Shown here in pieces: positions 9,188-19,789 of a stretch of DNA of 64,000 nucleotides. The stretch covers positions 18,715,558 to 18,779,557 of the forward strand of contig JAJEKV010000025.1 in assembly GCA_021234155.1 (NCBI GenBank), written 5' to 3'. The stretch comes from Isoetes taiwanensis (Eukaryota; Streptophyta; Lycopodiopsida; Isoetales; Isoetaceae). Within the stretch, counting starts at the first letter, position 1. The number at the start of each line of letters is the position of its first letter. The position numbers were made by a program, and so were the translations under genes. Under the pieces are notes generated by a model that worked only from the letters and a program-made list of their open reading frames with translations, made no database searches and was not told the DNA's origin.

Positions 9188-10590
9188 TTAATCGTCCCAA
9201 AGTGTGTTCTTACAGAATTCTACACCAAGATACTTGTAGCTATCTACAACTTCAACTTCTCGGCTATCATAGTGCATAGGGGGAACATTGTGACGAGAAG
9301 ATTGAACTACCCAAAGTCTGGTCTTTTGGAGATTAACACGCAAACCTGTGTTCTCACAAAAACTGTGCAGAGCATGTAAATGTTGCTGCATACTAGTAGC
9401 GGTATGTGCCAGAAGTGAAACATCATCAGCATACATAAGTTGCCTAATGATATAGTGTGCCAAATGTGGACCTCCGCCGCCATGATTATCAAGCCATTCT
9501 TCCAATTGATCAATGTACAAGCCAAAGAGTGTAGGAGATAAAGGGCAACCCTGACGAACTCCAATATTGCTAGTGATTTGAGTACCTGATGCTGGAAATT
9601 TAGCAAAAACCCTTTCATAGAGCCGATAAACTGCATTTTGAAGATCTTGTGGAACCCCAAGAGCCTGCAAGCGCTGCCAAAGAAGCTCGCGTGGTACTGT
9701 ATCAAAAGCAGAAGTAAAATCCACAAAGCATATATAGGTCTTGTTTCAGACTTCGACTATGTTCAATAAGCATGCGCAATGTGAAAATATGGTCTATTGT
9801 AGAATGGCATGGACGAAAGCCTGCCTGTCCTACAAAGACGCATACACCAAGATGTTCTGCCCATGATGTCAACTGCTTCTCAGTAAGACTGGCTAAGAGC
9901 TTTGAAAATATGGAACTTACCATGATCATGCGATAATTAGAAGGGTCATGCTTATCACCTGCTTTGTAAATTGGTACAACCTTACTGACAGCCCAAGTTT
10001 CTGGCAAGCCTTCTTGCAAAGCTTGATTTAAAAGAGTAGTGATGATTGGAAGCAATAGCGGACCCCCCCCCATTTAAGCAATTCTGCTTGCAAACCTTGA
10101 AGATCGGAGAGACTTGCCATTAGATAGATGCCACAGTCCTTCTTTGACTTCCTCCTCTCGTGAATTAAAGAATATCACCTACCAAAGGAGGCAATGTAAT
10201 TAAGGACCCCGTGATGATCATATAAGTGGACCAATCGCCATCCCATTACTGCATAGAAATATGTCCAAGGGTAGGAGGTGGTCGATATAATATTTTGCCC
10301 GTAAAAGTCCGAGGCTCACGTAGCGATAATTCAAACATTTGCTTCGATGCTCAGCAACAAAGCGCTGCCTTCTTTGGCGCTTCAAAAACAGACTTATAAT
10401 TCGAATGGCATTATGTCGCATATCCGGTTCAACTATCGCTCGCAATTGTTTTTAAGCCGCTTGCAATCTTCATCAAACCAGTGCATTTATAGGAAAGGAT
10501 TTCCTACCAGCATGAGCAACACCAGAAGTGCGTGTACCAAAGCAAGAGACATCAGAAGTAAGCAAAGCATTCTAGAATGGGACTCGCAAG
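9188..10590 (-). pseudogene. LINE reverse transcriptase (frameshifted)
   Basis: The 10073-9702 frame carries the RT fingers (NYRMIMVSSIFSKLLA, GFRPCHSTIDHIFTLR). After a frameshift near 9735, the 9724-9188 frame carries motif A (VDFTSAFDTVPRELLW region, Asp present), GVRQGCPLSPTLF and the catalytic YADD box (RQLMYADDVSLLA). Upstream, to about 10590, are linker pieces such as WFDEDCKRLKNN. A run of C at 10068-10075 marks another break. The catalytic residues survive, but the frame does not. Confidence 0.8.
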
Positions 10591-10727
10591 AAACCAACAA
10601 AGCGCTTGTCATTCATCACAGCAGCAATATACAATGGTTTGAAGAATAGAGAGGGGTATCCGACCATAGGAACAATATCGGACTACCCCATAAAAAGAAA
10701 TGTGCACAGGCAACATAGAAGGGCAAT

Positions 10728-10804
10728 GGCGACAACTTCTCACCGGGATAAAAAACCCCGCCCTTTCGGGTTTTCGAGGAAAACCCTAATGAGAAATGGT
10801 CGCC
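10728..10804. repeat. structured hairpin family, copy B
   Basis: GGCGAC (10728-10733) pairs with GTCGCC (10799-10804), and TTCTCA (10737-10742) with TGAGAA (10790-10795), separated by a symmetric 3x3 internal loop. The core between has CCGGGATAAAA, CCCTTTCGGG and GGTTTTC-GAG-GAAAACC. It has the same architecture as copy A, but the stem sequences are entirely different. Confidence 0.7.
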
Positions 10805-11290
10805 AACAACCTTGAATGTGATGCCTGGAAAACCGAAGAAGATGGAGGGACGGCGAATCCAAAGATAGCAGGACCCCAGAGGACGGCAGAAGCCCCGAAT
10901 GCGTTGCCTGGAGAACTAAAAAAGATGATGTGCTGGCGAACACAAATCTAGCAAGACCCCAGAAGATGGCGGAAGCCGGAGAGACGAAGGAGACATGTCG
11001 ATGGCGAAGTCGAAAAAGCAGATCCCCAAAACGACCGCAAAAACCCGCAAAGAACTCAAAAGAACCCTAAAAATACCCGTAAATGGTTAGAAAGAACTAA
11101 CATGCATGGCATGGACAAGGCAAAGATAGGCTTCTCATTCATCTCAAAGAGATTTTCTACAATGGTGGGGATGGGTGGGTAGCATCACATCACGAACTAC
11201 CCACGAAAAAAAATAAAGGGAAAATCCAATTATATCATTTGGACCCCAAAACAAATACAATGCTAATAGATGAGTGGTTGATGTACCGCC

Positions 11291-11361
11291 GAAAGCTTAT
11301 CACCGGGATTAAAACCCTCACCCTTCGGGTTTTCGAGGAAAAACCCTAGTGATAAGCCTTC
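11291..11361. repeat. structured hairpin family, copy C
   Basis: GCTTATCAC (11295-11303) pairs perfectly with GTGATAAGC (11349-11357), and the pairing extends outward with one mismatch. The 45-base core has CGGGATTAAAACCC, a CCC-TTC-GGG mini-stem, and GGTTTTC-GAG-GAAAAACC. It is very close to copy B in the core. Confidence 0.7.
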
Positions 11362-11593
11362 TCAAAGGGGCTTAGACAAATGTAAGGCATAGAATCGCCC
11401 CCAAAACCCCCGCATGGAGAAGTCGAAACGGATGCCGCTCGCCAACCTGTACCTGCACATCACCAACACAACAAACGAGAAACATACCAGAGAATAGCAT
11501 CACCCAGCGGGTGGAAAAAAAGCATCACCCAGCGGGTGGAAAAACATGATAAACAGAACTTGTACAATAAACAAAGAAGGGGGGGAGGGTGGG

Positions 11594-12126
11594 TTCAAAG
11601 AGAAGAAGGTACTGCTGAGAGAAGAGGAAGCTGCCGATGAGACGTGGATGCAGAAACGCACCTGAAATAGCGAACTCCCAACCCAAAAAGCAGGCATGCG
11701 CCGCCCGCATGCATGCATGACATGCATGCTCGTCCCATTCTAGAATGGCGATCCGATGTCTCGGATCGATGCGATTCTAGAATGGGACTCGCAAGAAACC
11801 AACAAAGCGCCTCGCTACCGTGAGAACTTCCTTACAAACTAGGATCAAGGACGAGGTCACGGGGACGAGGCCAAAGGCCGATAAAGGATAGCAAGAAAGA
11901 TACGCCAATTAAACCAAACCAGGCAGAAGAAGCCCCTCCCCGCCCGGAAACAATTCAAAGAGAAGAAGGTAATCACGAGAGAAGAGGAAGCGCCGATGAG
12001 ACGTGGATGCGAAACGCACCTGAAATAGCTTAACTCCCAACCCAAAACAGGCATGCGCCGCCGCATGCATGCATGACATGCATGCTCGTCCCATTCTAGA
12101 ATGGCGATCCGATGTCTCGATCGACG
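11594..12126. repeat. pair of ~175-bp direct repeats
   Basis: Copies at 11594-11776 and 11956-12126 share GAGAAGAAGGT, GATGAGACGTGGATG, repeated GCATGCATGCATGACATGCA, and CGTCCCATTCTAGAATGGCG followed by ATCCGATGTCTCG. Differences are mainly small indels. The palindromic CCCATTCTAGAATGGG around 11735-11785 also occurs at 10568. Confidence 0.8.
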
Positions 12127-12295
12127 CGAAAATCTTTGCCGATTACGCCTTTGAAGAGTTGGGTAATCCAAAATACCGCAAGCCGTAGGAGCTAATGTCC
12201 GCTCATATTCAAAAGATCTAGAATAAGTCAAGCGAATGCGAGGGACAGGAGCCTGGATAGCAATGGGTTGAAGAGGTGGAAGCTGCCACTTTAAT

Positions 12296-13136
12296 GACAA
12301 ATAAAGTGGATAGTGATCAGATTTTATCTCCTCATCTCTATGCCTTGTGCCAATTCGAAAGTCTGGCCAATTCGAAAGTCTGAAATGAGATCCAAGGCTT
12401 GCACTTGGGAAATGACATAATCAACAACACTAGTACCACCACCCTGCCTATCCTGTCTGCATGTAATACCTTTAGAGTGTGGCCATTGCTCTAAGCCATT
12501 ACAAAGTACCATCTCAAAGACTTCACACAACTGGATGAGCTCCCTTCCAAATGTTGAGACGGGTTTGTTAGCATCAGGCGATGAACGTGGAAAGACTGTA
12601 TCATTAGCAGACATCCATAAAGGGTCACGAACATCCTCAAGTATGAGTTGAGCAGCTTGCATTTCAGCAGTGCGAGCATTGAAATCATGAAGAAGGATAA
12701 CATTCCCCAACTGTTTGAATTGAGCAATGTCATCGTAAAGATCACCATAGGGATCACTGCGAGCGACATCATATTCATCATAAAAAGGTGATGATGTAGG
12801 TGGGAAGTAACATGCAGCAACAAAAATGGTACTACTATTATGGCAATGAAGTTTGATCCACATATAGCGATTATATCTATCAGCTTTATGAAGCGTGATA
12901 TATGGGGCAAGGGCATCCTTGAAATAGCAAGCAACTCCACCGCAACCTCGCTGCCCATGACATTCATTAAATAATGAAAAGAATTGATAGCCTGTAAAAT
13001 GAGGTAGCCGTTTGGCTGAATGCTCCCACGTTTCCATGAGCAGAAGGATATCCATATCTTTTGCAATGGGATTCAAGCCATCACCTTTACGCCATGGAAA
13101 ACCTCGACAATTCCAAGACACCAACCGAAGGCACAT
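12296..13136 (-). pseudogene. LINE ORF2 N-terminus: APE-type endonuclease
   Basis: In intact LINEs this domain nicks target DNA. It starts MCLRLVSWNCRG (the WNCRG motif). It has METWEH (catalytic Glu), a GGVACYFKD strand, and HDFNAR where GDFNAR is usual (Gly to His; Asp and Asn kept). It ends with EEIKSDHYPL, the catalytic SDH, at about 12300. A 17-bp tandem duplication of GCCAATTCGAAAGTCTG around 12346-12380 shifts the frame just before SDH. The start codon overlaps ORF1 by about 50 bases in another frame. Confidence 0.82.
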
Positions 13137-13193
13137 TTCCTAGGAAGGTACATTTGAGGTATGAGCAGGCGGCAGCGGCAGCGGCAGCAGTAG

Positions 13194-13225
<32 letters not shown>

Positions 13226-14418
13226 GCATCAAGGGTACCATTAGCAACATCGTGAGAGGAATGGCCTTGAGCAGAAGAAGATGTAGTGGGTGCAGAAGAT
13301 GGAACAACACGAGGCGCATTTGCAGCGTTGGTGTGTGCATGGGAAATGGGAGAATGGACTTTAACACCAGCAGTATGAGTGGCCTTAGCATGATGAAAGG
13401 TGTCAGCAAAAGTTGCATGTGATGGTGTAAAAATACGGAGTTTTCCACGAATCAGTGCAGCCTTACCACCATTCTTTTGAATGTCCTGGACCTTTTGCAA
13501 ATTCTGGCGTCTGGCTAACTATTGGGACTTAGTAAGATCAAAATCCAGATAGAGAGATGTCCCTTTCAATTGCTTGGCCTGCTTGAGGATATCCATTTTA
13601 GTACTCAAATTTCACACTGTAAATTTCACTATGCGCAGGTGGTGGGGCTACAATGCTCCAACCCTATGTGCAACAGTGACAACAACTGGTGTTGTGAAGT
13701 CCAATTTAGCTAACACCAAAGTCTGTACCTTCTGTTGCAAGTCCTCTGATGCTTCTTCTGGCATGCCACGAATTACCAGATTACACTGACGGTTGTGCCT
13801 ATCAATGTATTCTCGACGCCTCTGAGCAGATGTAGATGCAGATGTAGATGCAAAACCTGTTACATGAGAGTTTTGAAATTGGGGGGAGGATGAACTAGGC
13901 ATGGATCTCATATTAGAATCATGATGCTTTGAAGAAGAAGTTGGAGGTGCCTTGGTTGCATGAGAATAAGAACGTTCCAAGGCAGCAACTCGACTAGATG
14001 TGTCCTTAGCAAGCTCAGTCATTTGGCAGGTCATGCTTTCTTCCAATGCTCGCATGCGAGTATTACAACTCGTAGACACCTCAGAGACATGACGGAGTAA
14101 ATCTTGTCTTTGCTTGCCAATATCAACCATTAGGTGCTCCACAGTCATATGACAAGCAACAAACTCCAACTTTGCGCCCTCAATTGCTTCCTAAAGCTTT
14201 GCATGTTCAGCATGAATTTTGCCCGTGAGCGTTGCAAGGTCGTTACGACACTTTGCCAATTCAGACCTCAATGCACATTGAAATTGTGTCATCTCTTGTT
14301 GCTGCATGTGCAAAGTAGCTGTAAGACTGTCAAGCTTGTTCTCTAGGTAGCACATACAAGGCATGTTGTAGACACTTGAGGACGAAATATGTGGACCAAA
14401 AACTTGAGGGGCACACAT
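13087..14418 (-). pseudogene. LINE ORF1 (coiled coil, RRM, C-terminal domain)
   Basis: L1 ORF1 proteins trimerise and chaperone the element's RNA. The 14418-14191 and 14169-13648 frames form a heptad-rich coiled coil with a single TAA between. A Ser-rich linker follows, then the L1-type RRM start RQCNLVIRGMPEEASEDL and VTVAHRVG. After a break near 13500-13650, the last frame gives the C-terminal domain (RRQNLQKVQDIQ, then KAALIRGKLRIF). It ends in a Thr/Ser/Ala-rich tail with an alanine run encoded by GCN repeats (about 13165-13240). At least two lesions prevent translation as one protein. Confidence 0.75.
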
Positions 14419-14494
14419 CTACAGATGATATGCCACCACAAAACATTCTATAATCATTTAGGAGCCTCTACAATTTAAAGCATTCTAATTTTTA

Positions 14495-14700
14495 ATTTGA
14501 TTTATTTTTTAAGCATGAATTTTATTAATGAAAAGAAATTAAACCATAGATGGGTGACTAAAAACTCAGTGGAGTAAATGTCTATTACATTAGTTTTGAT
14601 GATTTCTTCAATTCCATCTTTCTTAGGCTATTTATCTACTATAGGAAGGTTTGACGATCTTTTCAATTCCATTTTCACTGGGTTGTTTATCTTGATAACT
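14495..14700 (-). mobile_element. short LINE 3' tail
   Basis: The plus strand shows a T-rich start, then AAGCATGAATTTTATTAATG. Read on the minus strand, this is a typical plant LINE 3' terminus (CATTAATAAAATTCATGCTT plus A-rich tail). It resembles the tails at 6350, 37360, 56935 and 57010. No ORF remains. Confidence 0.45.
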
Positions 14701-14859
14701 TGAGCAGCATGTTGGATTCTTAATAATCGTGCCACTTGGAGGGCTGGCGGTTAAGAGGAGGGTAACCCTCCCCTTGAGATGATTATGGCATATAATCCTC
14801 GAGGGCTGCATCGAGAGGGGATGGTTGACCTCCCTTAAAACGCTGGTGGACGAGATTAT

Positions 14860-15775
14860 TAATGTTGTTAAATGTGGCCTTGCATGGCTGTGGATGCTAT
14901 GTCAAGAATGAGCACCAGATAACAGGTATAATGGTGAAGTGGGGGTGGAGCCCTGCTGAGCACAGCTACTGAGGCTCCTACAGTGTGCTAGGCTTACGGT
15001 CACTGTGTGTGGGTTGGGTATAGGTTTGACACCTCCTGGGTCACAGGTCAGGTCCCGAAGGGATGACATGGGCTCGATAGGTGCGGTGATCCGACCTATG
15101 GATTTTGGGGGGTAAGTCGGGTACGGATGCGTGGGCGCCGGTGGTGCCACGATCCTCTATTGCACCCATGGACCATTGTGCCCTGGAAAGGGATTCATCC
15201 CTGACTTGCCTCATCGGATCCGAGAGATGTAACCCGGAGTAGTCTCATAAGGTGAATCCATGAAGTTACGTCTTCGGAAGGCTACATTCACGCCGTACGT
15301 ATATTCCAGCCTATCTGCAAAGTGTGCATAGGAGGGACAGATGGAGTGGACTACCCTAACTATTGTTCTACGCCAGCCAATGACATTGCCATGACTCTGT
15401 CTGTTGATATCCGGAGGCCCTGACCGTCAGTTGACCCCTTTGAGTTTGAGCCCGGGGTAGAACAATCATTTCTGATGCATTTGTTATGTGAATTGGTCTT
15501 ATGTAATGTCATCTTGCTGATGGATGAGTCACACCTCGTGATGGCCTATTACTATGTATATTGTTGCTTGGTGCTAACATGTATGTACACTTCCGCCTCT
15601 ATAAGATTTTCCATGGAAGGCGTGGGACGAATGACACCTCTGTGCCCTTCACCCGACACCTGCCCATTACAAGTGGCCTGACAGAGGGCCTTTCAATGGT
15701 GATTGAGTTGCCATGGGAGGGAAATTTCCCGTAATTATATGATGGGAGCATCGTATAGGTTCATGGACCGTCACA
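14860..15775 (+). mobile_element. Ty3/gypsy LTR, family 1 (R-U5 part)
   Basis: Closely matches 54530-55438 in the same orientation: ATGTCAAGAATGAGCACCAG, GGTCACAGGTCAGGTCCCGA, TTTTCCATGGAAGGCGTGGG and the final GGGAGCATCGTATAGGTTC. It ends ...CCGTCACA at 15775, immediately before a tRNA primer site, which fixes this as a 5' LTR. The U3 half is absent, so the left side was truncated. Confidence 0.85.
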
Positions 15776-15790
15776 ACGGTATCAGAGCCA
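15776..15790 (+). other. primer-binding site for initiator Met-tRNA
   Basis: GGTATCAGAGCC at 15778-15789 is the complement of the 3' end of plant initiator tRNA-Met (normally TGGTATCAGAGC). It starts two bases after the LTR end. This is where minus-strand DNA synthesis would have started. Confidence 0.85.
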
Positions 15791-16135
15791 TGATCTTGGT
15801 AGACCCGGATCATAGCCCTTGCCATATTCTAACCCATTAGATCGATTAGCTAGTAGGGGTTCTTTAATATAGGAAATTATCCTAAATCCATAGGTATTGA
15901 GCCAATTAGCTTAAGTATGTGAGAAATGAGAGGATTAGGAACTACGTTGTAGGATGGAAGAGTTGGACCATGTTGAGTTTTTGGAAGAACAAGGTCCCTT
16001 GCTCTCGGAATCTATAACTTTTCATAGAAAGATTGGATGGAGGCGATTTGCATAGAGGACACTTAAATTGACTAAAATCCCCTAGAAGCCCCATCGGGAG
16101 ACACTCGAAGGAGAAGATTTTTAGCATTTTTTTGA
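15791..16135 (+). mobile_element. gypsy leader region, truncated at a junction
   Basis: Sequence downstream of the primer site, with no long ORF. It ends in TTTTTTT near 16130 and then changes abruptly into chromovirus protease sequence. The 5' LTR here belongs to family 1 while the 3' LTR at 18310 belongs to a different family, so a recombination or nested-insertion junction lies at about 16130. Confidence 0.5.
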
Positions 16136-17530
16136 ATGCGGCACCAATCGAAAAATGGATGTTTAGAATCAAATTTTAAGAGGCCAAGACCACCTCAACG
16201 CCACAAACATGCGCCAATAGTCTTGGGTCTGCCCTGGCTCGAGCTACATAACCCACAGATTGATTGGCATACTAGGTCATTTCGATTTGCTGGTTCTAGC
16301 TCTAGTTCCAGTTCATCTGTAGATCAGGTCTCTACACCAACATCGATTTCGATCCGTGCTGTATCGTGGGCCCCTGACTCCGTCCTTGTTGTTCCATGTT
16401 CTGATCCGACTCTTGCCTCTGCTCCAGTTCATGCCCCAGATTCTAATCATATTCTTGATGATGTCCCAGCTCCAGCTCCAGTTTCTGCTCCAGTTTCGGT
16501 TCTTGCTCCTGCTCCAGTTCTTGCTTCAGTCTCCGTTCTTGCTCCAGTTCTTGCTCCAATCCCTGTTCCTGCTTTAGTTCTTGATCCAGTCCCTGTTCCT
16601 GCTCCAGTTCATGCTCTAGTTCATGTTCCAGTTGCTCCTACTCACGTTCCTATTCCTGCTCATGTTCCTGCTCCTGCTTTTGTAGAGGCTTCTTCATGCC
16701 CTCAGTTTCGTATCTCGAAGATTTCTCTTCGCGAGTTCGATAAATCTAAAAGGCAAGATCCAAGTTCAGTGTTTGCAATCCAGGTTCACCCATCGGCTAG
16801 CTCAGCACCAGCGAAGTCTCCTCCAATGCTCCCAGATAAATATGGCGACTTCTCTGATGTTTTTGACAAAGTCAAGGCCAGCAAACTCCCAGAGCATCGT
16901 CCATATGATTGTCCTATTGATTTGCAGCCGGGGACCATGCCACCATATGGTCCGATATATGGTCTATCTCCCACTGAGTTGAAGGTTTTGCGGGATTATA
17001 TTGAAGAGAATCTGGCCGAACACTTTAGAGTAGCCAAGACTCTTGAACTTATTAGTCGAGAGTATTGGTGGCCTGGGCTTCGTCGCTCTGTCGAAGCTTT
17101 TATTCGATCATGTGACATCTGTTGTCGAGCGAAGGTTCCAAGGCATCTTCCTCATGGCCTTCTTCAGCCATTGCCGGTACCCCATGGACCTTGGAAGAGC
17201 ATTTCTATAGACTTTATTCCGGAGCTGCCACTCTCTCGGGATTATGATGCCATCATGGTTGTTGTTGATCATTTCTCTAAGATGGCTCATTTTATTCCCT
17301 GCAACATCACCATCACCAGTGAGGGGACAACGGATCTTCTTCTTCGTGAAGTAGTCAGACTTCATGGCTTGCCCAATACTATCGTCAGCGATCATGGACC
17401 GCAGTTCGTCGCAGGTTTTTGGAAGCGGCTTTTGGAGTTATTGCATATCGACCGCTCACTGACATCTGGTCATCATCCAAAAAGTAATGGACAGGCAGAG
17501 CGCACTAATCAGACTCTGGAGCAATATTGA
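16136..17530 (+). pseudogene. chromovirus pol: protease end, Pro/Ala-rich linker, RT start fused to integrase
   Basis: The 464-codon frame begins with a protease remnant (LGLPWLELHNPQIDWHTR). A long Pro/Val/Ala-rich repeat linker (residues ~80-180) follows, then the RT N-terminus (YGDFSDVFDK, CPIDLQPGTMPP, LSPTELKVLRDYIEENLA). It then runs directly into the integrase zinc region (HFRVAKTLELISREYWWPGL, CDICCRAK) and catalytic core (SIDFIPELPLS, IVSDHGPQFVAGFW, NGQAERTNQTLE). The RT palm and all of RNase H are missing, joined in frame near 17018-17025. It ends at a premature TGA after LEQY. The integrase D, D and E residues are present. Confidence 0.85.
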
Positions 17531-18309
17531 AGGTGCTTTATCAGTTATCAACACGATGATTGGGTCGATTATCTTCTATTAGCTGAGTTTGCCTATAATA
17601 ACTCAGTACATGCCTCCACTGGCCAGACTCCATTCTTTCTGAACTTTGGTCAGCATCCTCGTTGGTCCCTTAGTGTCGCTGGCGGTGACTCTGTCAATCC
17701 TAGTGCCGAGTCTCGACTTGAGAAACTCCAGGCTCTTCAATCAGATCTTCAACATCATCTTCACCGAGCACAGGAACGTTATCGGCATTATGCTGATTTA
17801 CATCGCCAGGAAGCTCCTAAATTTCATGTTGGTGACCTTGTCTGGCTTCTTCGTAGGGACCTTCCTACCTCACGTCCCTGCAACAAGCTTGACTATCGTC
17901 GCCTTGGTCCTTATCGGATCACGACTCAAATCAGCAATGTAGCATTTCGGCTCGAGCTTCCTCCAGCTGTTCGGCTCCACCCAGTATTTCATGTTTCTCT
18001 ATTGGAGCCCTACATAGTTAACACTTTCCCGGATCGCGTTCCTCCGCCGCCACCCACCAGTAGAAATTGATGGTCATGAGGAGTTCGAGGTTCGAGAGAT
18101 TCTGGACTCCAAGTTTCTTCGTCGACGATTGTATTACTTTGTCGATTGGGAAGGTTACTCGCCAAGTGATAGAACTTGGGAGCCTGCCGAGAATCTGACT
18201 AATGCGCCTGACAAAATTGCAGAGTTTCACCGACGTTACCCAAACAAGCCAAGTTTGAGTACTCCGGCCCCAGCTCCGAGGACTCGTCGCCATCGTAGGA
18301 GGGGGATGG
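17531..18309 (+). pseudogene. chromovirus integrase C-terminus and chromodomain
   Basis: In the frame after the TGA, integrase continues (DDWVDYLLLAEFAYNNSVHA, then FHVGDLVWLLRRDLPT, LDYRRLGPYRI, HPVFHVSLLEPY). After a one-base shift near 18050 comes a chromodomain: EEFEVREILDSKFLRR, YYFVDWEGYSPSDRTWEPAE, IAEFHRRYP. Chromodomains in this lineage direct integration to marked chromatin. A basic RTRRHRRRG tail ends just before the polypurine tract GGAGGGGGATGG (18298-18309). Confidence 0.88.
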
Positions 18310-18827
18310 TGTGACGACCATACAGATATTCATATCATACGAACATTATACTCGTATGTACAAAAGATGGTCGTCACACGGATGCAAAAAGATAGTTGCA
18401 CAAGACAAGGTTTGATCTCGCAACCTTCCAGTTGCGAGTCATATACCCTTGCCAAGTGCACTACCAATATTTGTTGAAGACATTTCGTCATGTCTTCCTC
18501 ATATGTGGGACTATCTCCAGGAGGTTCTAGAATATTCTAGAACCTAAATGCATGCGCGACACTTGCGCGATCTCATCCATTGGAGTGGCGCGATCCTGAC
18601 CGTTGGCCTAGATATATAAGGAGACACCTCCTTCTTGTCGAACCATTCCGGTTCAACGCCAGTCTTGAGCCTTCTAGGCATCTGTCTCGTGTTCCTGCTT
18701 GCCTTCGGGCCATTGTATTCTTGATTCATGTTCATATATCAGATTCTTTGCCGATCTTGGCGTATTTCTTTCGTATTTCTTGCGTATTCTCCACATATTC
18801 TCCTTGTTTTCGCGTAGGTTCATGACA
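18310..18827 (+). mobile_element. chromovirus 3' LTR, family 2
   Basis: Starts TGTGACGACC directly after the polypurine tract and ends GGTTCATGACA. Its inverted relative is 57868-58377. A TATATAAG box lies at about 18612. The segment at about 18390-18475 is a tRNA-like block in reverse orientation (see findings). Size (518 bp) and TG...CA ends are typical. Confidence 0.85.
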
Positions 18828-18976
18828 ACCTCCTCTAGTCACCATAGCCACTAGATTTGAGCTGCTTCTGCCATAGATGAGCTCGAATAACCGCCAGAGT
18901 TAACTGCTTCAACCTACCGCCATAGCCAAACTCCCCACCTTTTATCTGGGCGCCTCTTTTCTTTCCTCCACGAGCC

Positions 18977-19462
18977 ATGGTTCGTACCATGCAAACCCAG
19001 AGTTATGACATGCTTGATGTCATATCGCTCTTTGCCCAGCTTGGTGTGGGAGACCCCGAGAAGGTTGAACTCCTTCTCGACCAACTGGTCCAACACTTCA
19101 TGGTGGGAGGTCGCATATCTTACCCCGTCTTCCACCTGACCGAGAGGTTCTTGCTCAAGCTTAACACTGCCGATGAGGCGTACACCCGTGTGGAGCAGCC
19201 AGACCAAGTCCTGACGCTCACCAAGTACTATCCCCCTGAGATGGCGACCACTAGTGATGAGGAAGCCCCGAGAGTGGAGGCACAGAGGGTTATGGACCTG
19301 GCCATAGGGGCAGATGCACAAGTAGCGGCCAGTGGAGATCCAGTGGACAGGGGTGCCCAATGTGTATATTTGGAAAATGAGGAGGCTATCATTGAAGGAT
19401 GCCCTCTTACCTTACCCTTGTACTATTATGATGAGGAGACTCAAAAGTTTCTTATGGGATAA
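18977..19462 (+). CDS. 161-codon ORF of unknown origin
   Basis: An uninterrupted frame begins MVRTMQTQSYDMLDVISLFA and ends YYYDEETQKFLMG. The acidic composition and amphipathic stretches (KVELLLDQLVQHFMVGG, HLTERFLLKLNTADEA) look protein-like, and a related-looking stretch continues in another frame (DYITSELQQSIELDMAAM). It could be the head of a decayed gene or transposon gag. No family recognised. Confidence 0.35.
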   Translation: MVRTMQTQSYDMLDVISLFAQLGVGDPEKVELLLDQLVQHFMVGGRISYPVFHLTERFLLKLNTADEAYTRVEQPDQVLTLTKYYPPEMATTSDEEAPRVEAQRVMDLAIGADAQVAASGDPVDRGAQCVYLENEEAIIEGCPLTLPLYYYDEETQKFLMG

Positions 19463-19789
19463 CTTCCCTGATTACATTACTTCTGAGCTACAACAATCCA
19501 TTGAGCTAGATATGGCAGCCATGCCTGACCAGATACATCACCAGATCCTGTAGAGGAAAGCAAAGCGGGCAGCTAAATCAAGCTAAGCAGAACGCCGACC
19601 AACTTGAGCCACGTACGATTAAACGAAGGCAGAAAAGTACAGTGCACAAGTTGGGAGGTAATTATAAGGAGTGCCTCCAAGCCGTGGGCGGGGTAGGCAA
19701 GGCCACGTCTTCTAGTCGACGCCAAAATCAGGTCAACGTGGATGGACACCATCCCACAGCAAGTAAGACCCTCTCTAAACTGCCAGATG

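Larger units (their letters stand above)
10610..12126. mobile_element. complex non-autonomous insertion inside the LINE
   Basis: LINE coding similarity stops near 10590-10610 and resumes near 12126, so this ~1.5 kb is foreign. It has no recognisable ORF. It contains structured hairpins B and C, two ~175-bp direct repeats (11594-11776, 11956-12126), and a copy of the LINE-boundary segment around ATTCTAGAATGGGACTCGC at both 10568 and 11773. The repeated boundary may reflect a target duplication or unequal exchange. Confidence 0.55.
8359..14490 (-). mobile_element. L1-like LINE, near full length, interrupted and decayed
   Basis: Minus-strand order is ORF1 (14418-13087), APE endonuclease (13136-12296), linker, reverse transcriptase (about 10590-9188) and C-terminal domain (9141 to about 8360). 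The element is split between about 12126 and 10610 by a complex non-autonomous insertion. ORF2 has at least two frameshifts. The domain order and RRM-bearing ORF1 place it in the L1 clade. The 3' end and poly(A) tail are not clear; ORF2 similarity fades near 8360. Confidence 0.8.

Noticed and set aside
13061-13255. Alanine-rich plus-strand ORF
   Set aside because: It is the shadow of the GCN repeat in LINE ORF1 on the other strand.
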